From assembly GCA_012719445.1 (NCBI GenBank), contig JAAYAH010000218.1:1-53247 (forward strand): 53,247 nucleotides of DNA. Reading direction: 5' to 3'. Each line of letters starts with the position of its first letter. Positions within the stretch are counted from its first letter, which is position 1. The notes below the pieces were generated by a model, which was not told the DNA's origin, made no database searches, and saw only the letters and a list, made by a program, of their open reading frames with translations. The translations under genes and the position numbers were made by a program. The DNA is from Actinomycetales bacterium (lineage in GTDB: Bacteria; Actinomycetota; Actinomycetes; Actinomycetales; Kineosporiaceae). Below are positions 21,530 to 28,220 of this stretch, one piece after another.

Positions 21530-21554
21530 GACCGGCCGCCCGACGCGGCCGGTC
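21530..21554. terminator. Terminator after purF
   Basis: A perfect 10-bp stem, 21530-21539 with 21545-21554, and a 5-nt loop, starting 3 bp after the purF stop codon. Confidence 0.75.
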
Positions 21555-21684
21555 CCGGCTCCGACCGCTGGGAGCGGAGGACGCCGGCCCGATCAGGGCG
21601 GGGAGTGACCGGAGGGTGACTCAGGGTCGACGCGCCTCGGCGCGGCGACGCGCAGGGTCCGGTCGGTGCGGCGAGGATGGACCC

Positions 21685-22581
21685 GTGCCTCTCCCCTCCC
21701 GCCTGATCGTGACGTGCACTCTGGTGGCAGCGGTTCTCATGATCCCGCCGGTGACGGCGAAACCCGATCCCGCGGACGCGGCCCCTGGCTCTGCCCGGAC
21801 CGGGGCCGTGGAACCGACCGGGGGCCCGACGGCGGCCCTCCCGGCCGGGACGACCGCGGTCTCGGGAGGGGCGAGGACCGCTGCCGCCCGGGTCGGGAGC
21901 GCCCGCCCCCGGGGGGTGCTGGCCGGGAAGGTCGTCGTCATCGACCCCGGACACCAGCTCGGCAACTCCCGGCATCCGCGGCAGGTGCGTCGTCTCGTCG
22001 ACGCCGGGGGCTTCCGGAAGGCCTGCAACACCACCGGGACCCAGACGAACAGCGGCTACCCCGAGGCGACGTTCACCTTCTCCACGGCGCGTCACCTCAA
22101 GGCCCGGCTGGAGGCCCGCGGCGCGCGGGTGTACCTCACCAGGACCCGGAACAGCGTCAAGGCGTGGGGGCCGTGCATCGACGTCCGGGGCCGGTTCGCC
22201 GCCTCCGTGCACGCCGACGCGCTGGTCTCCGTGCACGCGGACGGCACGGCCTCCGACCGGCGCGGGTTCTTCGTCATCCGTCCCGCCGACCGGAAGGGCT
22301 GGACCCGGGACATCTACCGGGAGTCCCGGGTGCTCTCCCTCGACGTCCGCGCCGGCCTGCGCGGGGCTGGGCTCGACTACGCCGACTACGTCGGCGGGGA
22401 CGGCCTGGACACCCGGGGGGACCTGGGCACGCTCAACTGGAGCGACGTCCCGGCGGTCATGGTGGAGCTGGGGAACATGCGCAACCGTCGGGACGCCGCC
22501 CGGATGCGGGACGCGCGGTGGCGGTCCGGGGTGTACGCCGAGGGCCTCGCCGACGGCCTGACCCGGTTCCTCACCCGGTGA
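21685..22581 (+). CDS. Secreted N-acetylmuramoyl-L-alanine amidase (amidase_3 type)
   Basis: 298 residues. GTG 21685 starts a signal peptide (PLPSRLIVTCTLVAAVLMIPPVTA) with an Ala/Thr/Pro-rich linker after it. The catalytic domain starts at KVVVIDPGHQLGNS (about 85), with the zinc-ligand His of DPGH. It continues with YPEATFTFSTARHLKARLEARGARVYLTRT (Glu ligand) and ASVHADALVSVHADG (second His ligand), and ends VMVELGNMRNRRDA with the catalytic Glu. It cleaves the bond between MurNAc and L-Ala in cell-wall peptidoglycan and acts outside the membrane. GAGGAT at 21673-21678 could be either Shine-Dalgarno or -10. An earlier in-frame start (21616) lacks signal features. It lies between purF and purM. 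Confidence 0.9.
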   Translation: MPLPSRLIVTCTLVAAVLMIPPVTAKPDPADAAPGSARTGAVEPTGGPTAALPAGTTAVSGGARTAAARVGSARPRGVLAGKVVVIDPGHQLGNSRHPRQVRRLVDAGGFRKACNTTGTQTNSGYPEATFTFSTARHLKARLEARGARVYLTRTRNSVKAWGPCIDVRGRFAASVHADALVSVHADGTASDRRGFFVIRPADRKGWTRDIYRESRVLSLDVRAGLRGAGLDYADYVGGDGLDTRGDLGTLNWSDVPAVMVELGNMRNRRDAARMRDARWRSGVYAEGLADGLTRFLTR

Positions 22582-22616
22582 GTCGGGGCCGGGACGGCAA
22601 CGATCATCGGGGTCAC

Positions 22617-22622
22617 TAAGCT
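22617..22622 (+). promoter_or_regulatory. Putative -10 element of purM
   Basis: TAAGCT lies 7 nt before ATG 22630 with no Shine-Dalgarno between, so transcription would begin at the start codon. Confidence 0.5.
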
Positions 22623-22629
22623 CGCCGCC

Positions 22630-23781
22630 ATGGAGCCGGTGACGTACGCGGGATCAGGGGTCGACGTCGAGGCGGGGGACAGGGCCGTCCAGCTCATGAA
22701 GGCCTCCGTCGCCGGAACCCACGGTCCCGAGGTGCTCGGCGGGATCGGCGGGTTCGCCGGCCTCTACGACGCCTCGGCCCTCACCGGCTACCGCCGCCCG
22801 CTGCTGGCCACCTCGACGGACGGCGTCGGCACCAAGGTCGCCGTCGCCCAGGCGATGGGCGTCCTGGACACCCTCGGGTTCGACCTCGTCGGCATGGTGG
22901 TCGACGACCTCGTGGTCTGCGGGGCGAAGCCGCTGTTCATGACCGACTACGTCGTCTGCGGCCGGGTCGTCCCGGAGCGGGTCGCCGACCTCGTCCGCGG
23001 GATCGCCGCCGCCTGTCTCCAGGCCGGGTGCGCCCTGGTCGGGGGCGAGACCGCGGAGCACCCCGGCCTGCTCGAACCCGACGAGTTCGACCTCGCGGGA
23101 GCAGCGACCGGCGTCGTCGAGGCGGAGGAGGTGCTCGGCCCGGACCGGGTGCGGCCAGGCGACGTCCTCGTCGGCCTGGCCTCCTCCGGCCTGCACTCCA
23201 ACGGCTACTCGCTGATCCGGCGGGTGGTCGAGGTCTCCGGGTGGGGTCTCGAACGCCAGGTCGACGAGTTCGGGCGGACCCTCGGCGAGGAGCTGCTCAC
23301 CCCCACCCGGGTGTACGCGGCCGACGTCCTCGACCTGGTCGCCGCGACCGGGGACCGGGGCGGGCCGGAGGGCTCGTTCCGGCCGGGCGTGCACGCCGTG
23401 TCCCATGTGACCGGCGGCGGGCTGGCGGCGAACCTCGCCAGGGTGATCCCCTCCGGCCTGGAGGCCGTCGTCGACCGCTCGACGTGGACCCCGGCGCCGG
23501 TGTTCGAGCTCCTCGCCCGGCTGGGGTCGGTGCCGAGGCCGGACCTCGAGCGCACCCTGAACCTCGGCGTCGGGATGGTCGCCGTCGTCGCCGCGGAGCG
23601 GGCGGGTGACGCCGTCGGTCGGCTCGCCGCCCGCGGGGTGCCGGCGTGGGTGCTCGGCGAGGTCCGCGAGGCGGGGGACGGCCCGGGGGACACCGGCACC
23701 GCGGACGGTGACGTGGTCGTCCGGGGGACGAAGGGGGTCGACGCAGGGGCGGTCCGGATGGTGGGTCGGCACCCGGGCTGA
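22630..23781 (+). CDS. purM: Phosphoribosylformylglycinamidine cyclo-ligase (AIR synthetase)
   Basis: 383 residues. It closes the imidazole ring of FGAM with ATP to give AIR. Motifs: VTYAGSGVDVEAGDRAVQ at the start, LLATSTDGVGTKVAVAQ (about 58-74), GMVVDDLVVCGAKPLFMTDYV (about 88-108), GCALVGGETAEHPGL, VGLASSGLHSNGYSLIRRV and HVTGGGLAANLARV. The fold is shared with PurL. The tail after residue about 345 is a Gly/Asp-rich extension (EAGDGPGDTGTADGDVV). ATG 22630 begins the conserved N-terminus and has a TAAGCT -10-like element just before it. A 14-bp palindrome (23790-23803) follows the stop. Confidence 0.98.
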   Translation: MEPVTYAGSGVDVEAGDRAVQLMKASVAGTHGPEVLGGIGGFAGLYDASALTGYRRPLLATSTDGVGTKVAVAQAMGVLDTLGFDLVGMVVDDLVVCGAKPLFMTDYVVCGRVVPERVADLVRGIAAACLQAGCALVGGETAEHPGLLEPDEFDLAGAATGVVEAEEVLGPDRVRPGDVLVGLASSGLHSNGYSLIRRVVEVSGWGLERQVDEFGRTLGEELLTPTRVYAADVLDLVAATGDRGGPEGSFRPGVHAVSHVTGGGLAANLARVIPSGLEAVVDRSTWTPAPVFELLARLGSVPRPDLERTLNLGVGMVAVVAAERAGDAVGRLAARGVPAWVLGEVREAGDGPGDTGTADGDVVVRGTKGVDAGAVRMVGRHPG

Positions 23782-23789
23782 GGGCCCCG

Positions 23790-23803
23790 GCCTCCCGGGA
23801 GGC
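23790..23803. terminator. Palindrome after purM
   Basis: GCCTCCCGGGAGGC is a perfect 14-bp palindrome 8 bp after the purM stop. It is short but could contribute to termination. The rest of 23804-24102 has no gene apart from a CRP-like site. Confidence 0.35.
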
Positions 23804-23845
23804 ATCGGAAGGTCCGGGAGACCCGGGAGGTGGCGACCGGCCCGA

Positions 23846-23861
23846 CGTGACGGATGTCACG
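23846..23861. promoter_or_regulatory. CRP/GlxR-like site between purM and DUF3073 genes
   Basis: CGTGACGGATGTCACG contains GTGA-N6-TCAC, the core of CRP-family sites. It lies between convergent genes with no obvious promoter nearby, so function is doubtful. Confidence 0.3.
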
Positions 23862-24102
23862 GTGGCGGAGGCCGCGTCGACGGACGTCAGCGACGGGCGT
23901 CGCGTCGTGGGGTGCGCCGGCGAGGGCCGGATCGGCTGTCCCGCCGTGGGCGGACGACGCCGGGCCGACACCGGAACTCGACGGCCGGCTCGGGATCGGT
24001 GTGGGGTCGGAGAGGTCGGGTGGTGCCCCGAAGGGGGCGGCCTGGGCTCGCGGCTCCCGTCAGGACGGGCTCACCCGGGTGCCTGGGGTGCTTCGGACGA
24101 GG

Positions 24103-24321
24103 TCAGAGTTCGCGCTGCGCGGTCCACCGCGCCCACTCGTCCGTCTCGCCGTCGTCTCCTTGCAGATCGTCGCCTCCGGAGTCCCCGGATTCCTCGAGAC
24201 GGGGGTCACTCTGCCCGTTGGCGAGCTCCCTCTGGAGGGCGTCGTAGTCGGTCGCGGGGCTGTAGTACTTCAGCTGCCGGGCGACTTTCGTCTGCTTGGC
24301 CTTCTGACGGCCGCGCCCCAT
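24103..24321 (-). CDS. DUF3073 family protein
   Basis: 72 residues. MGRGRQKAKQTKVARQLKYYSPATDYDALQREL is the full DUF3073 signature: a strongly basic N-terminus, then YYSP and an acidic C-terminal half (ESGDSGGDDLQGDDGETDEWARW). The family is actinobacterial and usually next to purM, as here; its function is unknown. The basic/acidic split suggests nucleic-acid or ribosome contact, which is inference. ATG 24321 begins the conserved motif and has a GAGGGGG stretch 9-10 nt upstream. The frame continues open to 24516 but that part is not family-like. Confidence 0.93.
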   Translation of the reverse strand: MGRGRQKAKQTKVARQLKYYSPATDYDALQRELANGQSDPRLEESGDSGGDDLQGDDGETDEWARWTAQREL

Positions 24322-24688
24322 GGCGTCGACCCCCTCATGCGTCGAACCGGGGCAGGCGCCCATGGCGGGGCCCCGGAGTTGGTCATCAGTCCTCTCGTGA
24401 CCGCAACGGTACAGGGTCGGCAGGAGTTCCGGCATCCCGCAGGGGGTCTCCGGCGTCCGTGCGGGTGATCCCCCATGTCCCTGGGGGTGGACGTGCAACC
24501 AGGAGGCACCGGGCAACCCGCCTCGAACCGGGCGCCTGGCGGCGGTCAGACGGGTGGACCGGCGCCGGTGACGTCACACGGAGCGGTGGCCGGCGCCGTG
24601 GTCACCGCAGGACGACGCAAGGTGATCATCCTAGCCGCGATCCGGCCGTACCCATGACGGGACGGCGCCGGGGTGTGACCATGGACGC

Positions 24689-25474
24689 GTGACGCCGCAC
24701 GCGAGCCCGCCGGGACCCCCGGTCACGCAGTTGCGGGTCTACGAGCCCCTGACCGCCTTCCCGTCGTCGGCCCGCCGGTACTGGACGAGGTACGCCGAGA
24801 ACGTCCCGTCCCGGTCGCGGATCGTCGATCTGGAGCGCAGGGAGTGCTGGCGGCGGGTCGTGCTCGGCCCCGAGGCGGGGGCGCTGGACGTCGACGGGCG
24901 GAACGCGAGGGTCCTGGTCCGCGACGACGAGGTGTTCCTCTGCCCGCTGCAGCTCCGGGAGCGCTGGGCCGCCGCGATGCGGGTGGCCAACGAGGTCCTC
25001 CCGCCCATCGTGACCGCGGTCGCGTTCGGACGGACCGAGGACGCCGCCGACGCCCCCGAGAGCAGCGTGCCGCTACGGACCCTGGTGGCCGCCTGGAGCC
25101 TCCCGTTGGAGTGGTTGGTCCTGGTGACCGCGGAAGACCGGGAGAACGGCGTCTACCTCGTCTCCATGGCCCGTGCCAGGGCACGGGCCGCCCGTGCCGT
25201 CGGCACCCTCCGGGAGTGGCTGGGGGACGGTGGGCTGGCCCGTGAGGTCGAGGGCGTCACGGGGTGGCTGAACCGGTTCGACGCCCGGTCGTGGCTGGAG
25301 CTCGACGACGGGCCGGTGTCCCGGCTCGCGGGCGACGGTGACGGCGACGCGGTCGAGGACGTGCGGTTCGGCCTGGAGTCCCTGGCGGCGGGGGACGCGA
25401 CGAGTGTCGCCGCGGCCTACCGGCGCCTGCGTCGTCGCGCCGAGCGCCTCGTGATCCTGTCCCGCTCGTCCTGA
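24689..25474 (+). CDS. Conserved-looking protein of unknown function upstream of bldC
   Basis: 261 residues, GTG start; not assigned to a known domain. It begins TQLRVYEPLTAFPSSARRYWTRYAE, followed by a beta-rich stretch (ALDVDGRNARVLVRDDEVFLCPLQLRERW, about 69-97), a hydrophobic stretch around WSLPLEWLVLVTAEDR (about 135-150), then Arg/Ala-rich helices. The protein looks cytoplasmic, with no signal peptide or strong membrane helix. A gene of this size sits beside bldC in several actinomycete genomes as I recall, which suggests a link with development, but I cannot confirm that here. The region 24322-24688 between it and the divergent DUF3073 gene contains no other gene. Confidence 0.65.
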   Translation: MTPHASPPGPPVTQLRVYEPLTAFPSSARRYWTRYAENVPSRSRIVDLERRECWRRVVLGPEAGALDVDGRNARVLVRDDEVFLCPLQLRERWAAAMRVANEVLPPIVTAVAFGRTEDAADAPESSVPLRTLVAAWSLPLEWLVLVTAEDRENGVYLVSMARARARAARAVGTLREWLGDGGLAREVEGVTGWLNRFDARSWLELDDGPVSRLAGDGDGDAVEDVRFGLESLAAGDATSVAAAYRRLRRRAERLVILSRSS

Positions 25475-25632
25475 GTCGCTGGTAGGTCCCGCTCGTCCCG
25501 GCCCCCCACCCGTCGACCGGGTCGTCACCGGGAGGCCGGGTCGTCACGGCGCGGTCCGCTCGTCCCGAGGAGAACGACGCCTGCCGGTGTGCGCGCGTGT
25601 GCGGCGAGTCGTCGGGGTTCGCGCCTCGATCC

Positions 25633-25670
25633 GTGGCAACGTTTACGGTGGTCCGTGGGAACGTTTCCAC
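25633..25670. promoter_or_regulatory. Tandem AACGTT palindromic motifs upstream of bldC
   Basis: GTGGCAACGTTTACGG (25633-25648) and GTGGGAACGTTTCCAC (25655-25670) repeat with a 22-bp period, close to two helical turns. A third related site is at 25819-25824. They resemble LacI/CcpA-type operators. Together they lie in the 509-bp gap before bldC, which has no gene. Confidence 0.45.
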
Positions 25671-25815
25671 CGAGACCCGGTCGGGGGGTCGGCCGCTACG
25701 GCGGCGTCCCTCCCTCGGTTCCCGTGTGGGATGGCGGACCTGCCGGTCTTGGGATCTTTCTTGCAGATTTGACCCCGAGGCTCGGTGACGCGACACATCC
25801 GGAGGATTGCGGAGC

Positions 25816-25828
25816 GTAAACGTTTGGT
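25816..25828. promoter_or_regulatory. Third AACGTT motif upstream of bldC
   Basis: GTAAACGTTTGGT, centred on AACGTT at 25819-25824, about 165 bp before the bldC ATG. It belongs to the same motif family as the pair at 25633-25670. Confidence 0.35.
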
Positions 25829-25983
25829 AACATTCCGTGTGTGTCGCTGGTGGAGCATCCTCCGGATGGGGGATCATCCAGTCGAAATGTTCCCCAAGAC
25901 GTGCTTCACAGGGCACGATGTGGACAGACGGGGCATCCGCCCCAGTCGTTAACGGGGACTGTGGCCCGGTCCTGGAGGATGAA

Positions 25984-26193
25984 ATGACCACCCGAACGCC
26001 CGACGCCGAGCCGTTGCTGACGCCGGCCGAAGTCGCTGCGTTGTTCCGTGTAGACCCGAAGACGGTCACTCGCTGGGCGAAGGCAGGGAAACTGTCCTCG
26101 ATCCGTACGCTAGGTGGTCATCGGCGGTACAGAGAGTCCGAGGTCCGGGCTCTCCTCGCCGGTATCCCCCAGCAACGGGGCGAGGAGTCCTGA
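25984..26193 (+). CDS. bldC: Developmental transcriptional regulator BldC
   Basis: 69 residues. A single MerR-like winged helix-turn-helix without effector domain: LLTPAEVAALFRVDPKTVTRWAKAGKLSSIRTLGGHRRYRESEVRALL (about 11-58). BldC proteins bind DNA cooperatively as head-to-tail multimers and hold back the switch to sporulation in Streptomyces, while also acting on secondary metabolism. GGAGGATG just before ATG 25984 is a good ribosome binding site. The long upstream gap with repeated AACGTT sites implies complex control. Convergent with the CAP-domain gene; a hairpin over that gene's end can terminate both. Confidence 0.95.
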   Translation: MTTRTPDAEPLLTPAEVAALFRVDPKTVTRWAKAGKLSSIRTLGGHRRYRESEVRALLAGIPQQRGEES

Positions 26194-26276
26194 CTCGCAC
26201 CTCCTGAGGGTGCGTTCGAGGGAGTGACCTTCCCCCTGAAGGTGACCTCCTCGGCGCCCTGAGGCGTGGGACAAGG

Positions 26277-26316
26277 CCAGGTGTTCGGGATCGGTCAGGT
26301 TCGCCCGAACACCTGG
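26277..26316. terminator. 13-bp hairpin with the CAP-protein stop codon in its loop
   Basis: Arms 26277-26289 and 26304-26316 are perfectly complementary over 13 bp. The 14-nt loop contains TCA at 26295-26297, the minus-strand TGA stop. It lies between convergent bldC and CAP genes, so it probably ends both transcripts. Confidence 0.7.
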
Positions 26317-27119
26317 ACCCACGCTCCAGGTCCGTACTCGGGAAGTACCGTCCCGGCCGCGTAGCCGATGCCGATGACGGTGTAGTCGCAGTTGAGGATG
26401 TTGGCGCGGTGCCCGCTGCTGTTCATCCAACCGTTCATGACGGCCTCGGCGTCGGTGTAGCCGACGGCGATGTTCTCCCCGACCCCTGAGGGGAAGCCGG
26501 CCGCCTGGGCACGGTCGGAGGGCGACTTGCCATCCGGGTTGACGTGGTCGAAGAAGGTTCGTTCGACCATGTCGGCCGCGTGACCCCTCGCCGCCTTGAT
26601 CAGGCGAGTGTCGATCTTCAGCGGCCCGCACCCGTTCTCCTCGCGGTGGGCGTTCGTCAGGGTGAGCACGCCCTGCTCACGGCTGGTGAGCTCGCTCGCG
26701 GCGGAACTGCTGGTCGTGGTGCGGGAGGTCGTCCGCGTCGTCGTGCGGCGGCTGGTGCGCGTCGTGCGCGTCGTCGTGGTGGTCTTCGGGGCCGCCTCGG
26801 TCGTCGCGGCGGTCGTCACCACGGTCGTCGTCGGTGTGGTGGGCGTCGGTTCCTGCGTCGGGCTCATCGAGTCGGTCGCCGGCGTGATCGCCGGTGCCAG
26901 CGAGAGCGCGGTCCCGGGACCCTGGGTTCCGGTGCCGTGTGCACTGAGCGACCCGGACAGGGGCCCGTTCACGGCGAGAGCCGATCCCGCGGCGAACCCG
27001 GCGACCACGATGGTCGCGAACGTGGCCCCGGCGGGCGACCACCTCCGGTTCCGCGGACCGGCGTGCCTGGGTGCCTGGCGGCGTGTCATCCCGATGTCTC
27101 CCGAGTCGTTCTGCGTCAT
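26295..27119 (-). CDS. Secreted CAP-domain (SCP/PR-1-like) protein
   Basis: 274 residues. An N-terminal basic segment and hydrophobic helix (FATIVVAGFAAGSALAV, about 33-49) give a signal peptide or anchor. A long Thr/Ser/Arg-rich linker with TTRTTRTSRRTTTRTT follows (about 75-145). The CAP domain (about 148-274) shows LTNAHREENGCGPL, ARGHAADMVERTFFDHVNPDGKSP, GENIAVGYTDAEAVMNGWMNSSGHRANIL and GIGYAAG, with the paired His and Glu of the CAP cleft. Bacterial CAP proteins are extracellular; their activity is mostly unknown. ATG 27119 overlaps the upstream gene's TGA by 4 bp (ATGA), so the two are co-translated. The linker may be glycosylated, by analogy with Thr-rich actinobacterial surface proteins. 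Confidence 0.9.
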   Translation of the reverse strand: MTQNDSGDIGMTRRQAPRHAGPRNRRWSPAGATFATIVVAGFAAGSALAVNGPLSGSLSAHGTGTQGPGTALSLAPAITPATDSMSPTQEPTPTTPTTTVVTTAATTEAAPKTTTTTRTTRTSRRTTTRTTSRTTTSSSAASELTSREQGVLTLTNAHREENGCGPLKIDTRLIKAARGHAADMVERTFFDHVNPDGKSPSDRAQAAGFPSGVGENIAVGYTDAEAVMNGWMNSSGHRANILNCDYTVIGIGYAAGTVLPEYGPGAWVQVFGRT

Positions 27120-27604
27120 TCGTCGGCGGGCGGGGGCTCATCCGTCGTCGTGGTCGGCGTCGGAGTCTCCGTCGTCGTCGTGGTGGTCGTGGTGGTCCTC
27201 GTCGTCCTCGGCGGTGTGGTCCGCGTCGTCCTGGTCGTGGACTTCGACGTGGACCGCGAGGTGGACCTCGTGGTCGTCGTGGTCAGGGCCGGCTGTCCCG
27301 TCACGACGGGCGTGATGGTCGTCGGCACGCCGTCGGGGGGCGTCGTCACTGCCGGGGCGAGCGTCGTCTCCCCGGGGGCACTCGTCTTCGTGGGGTCCGG
27401 CCAGTTCTCGTCGCCCTGCTCGATGGCGTTCTGCGGCGTCTCGATGGTGGCGCCCGGCTGACGATCGGGGGCGACCGAGGCGCCGGTGAGCACCCCGGCG
27501 ACGATGAGCGCGGGTCCGCCGATGGTGGTGGCGAGGAGGGCACCTGCGGCGACCGGCCGTCGTAGCAGTGGGCGCGGAGCACGATGCGCTCCGACGTACC
27601 GCAT
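27116..27604 (-). CDS. Thr-rich mucin-like membrane protein, first gene of the CAP operon
   Basis: 162 residues. MRYVGAHRAPRPLLRRPVAAG plus a hydrophobic stretch (ALLATTIGGPALIVAGVLTG, about 22-41) anchor it in the membrane. The rest is an extended low-complexity domain: acidic/Pro linker, then Thr-rich runs such as TTTTTRSTSRSTSKS and TTRTTTTTTTTTETPTPT. No catalytic domain is present. This looks like a cell-surface stalk or O-mannosylated protein. GGGAGGT lies 5-6 nt before ATG 27604. Its stop overlaps the CAP gene start, so both should work together at the cell surface; its linker resembles that of the CAP protein and may share ancestry. Confidence 0.78.
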   Translation of the reverse strand: MRYVGAHRAPRPLLRRPVAAGALLATTIGGPALIVAGVLTGASVAPDRQPGATIETPQNAIEQGDENWPDPTKTSAPGETTLAPAVTTPPDGVPTTITPVVTGQPALTTTTTRSTSRSTSKSTTRTTRTTPPRTTRTTTTTTTTTETPTPTTTTDEPPPADE

Positions 27605-28055
27605 GAAGACCTCCCGTCATGGACGACGGTGGCGCTCTTCGCGGGGCCACCTGGCCGGTCACCCGGTGTCGACAGCCCGTACCACCTCACGCGCCCACAT
27701 GCTCCGTGGACGACGCTCGCGGGTCGTCATCCGAGATCCTGGCCGGTCTCGGTGCGCCCCGCGGTCACCTCTCGTGCCGGGTCACCCTCCCCGTCGCCGG
27801 GTGACTGTCTGTTGTCATGACTCCCTGTCGCGCTCCCCGGGCTACGGCATCGCCGCCGAACGTACTGCTTTGGCGGCGCGGATGCGAGGGCTTGGCAGGG
27901 AACCTGACAGAGAGTAATCGAACAAGTACATACTGCATGGATTACCGGTGGGGAATGATCCTATATGGGCGCTGTGGGCAGGATCGCCGGATCGTGAAGG
28001 TGATAGCTGTCGGTGCACGGCGGTGGCTGTGCTCAAGCGACCCGTCGCCCCGTCC

Positions 28056-28173
28056 GATGATCGCGACGAGGCACCCGAACGGGTGACGGAGACGAGGCGC
28101 CCGGGCAGGGCGGGACGACGTGACGAGACACCCGGACGGGCGGGACGATGTGACGAGGCACCCGGACGGGCGG
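28056..28173. repeat. Four degenerate 29-30-bp tandem repeats upstream of the GH13 gene
   Basis: Units begin at 28056, 28085, 28114 and 28144; each contains a GACGAG-gCaCCCGgaCGGG core. The last two are nearly identical. Unit lengths of 29, 29, 30 and 30 shift the reading frame, arguing that the array is not coding. The rest of 27605-28055, including an AT-richer patch at about 27900-27965, has no gene but likely carries the promoter of the minus-strand Thr-rich gene. Confidence 0.7.
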
Positions 28174-28220
28174 GGTGGGCCGGCCGGACGGGGAGTCGAC
28201 CGGAGGGACGGGGAGTCCGC

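Noticed and set aside
23847-24692. 281-codon plus-strand frame between purM and the 24689 gene
   Set aside because: Arg/Ser/Gly-rich, antisense to DUF3073, with no domain; a high-GC chance frame.
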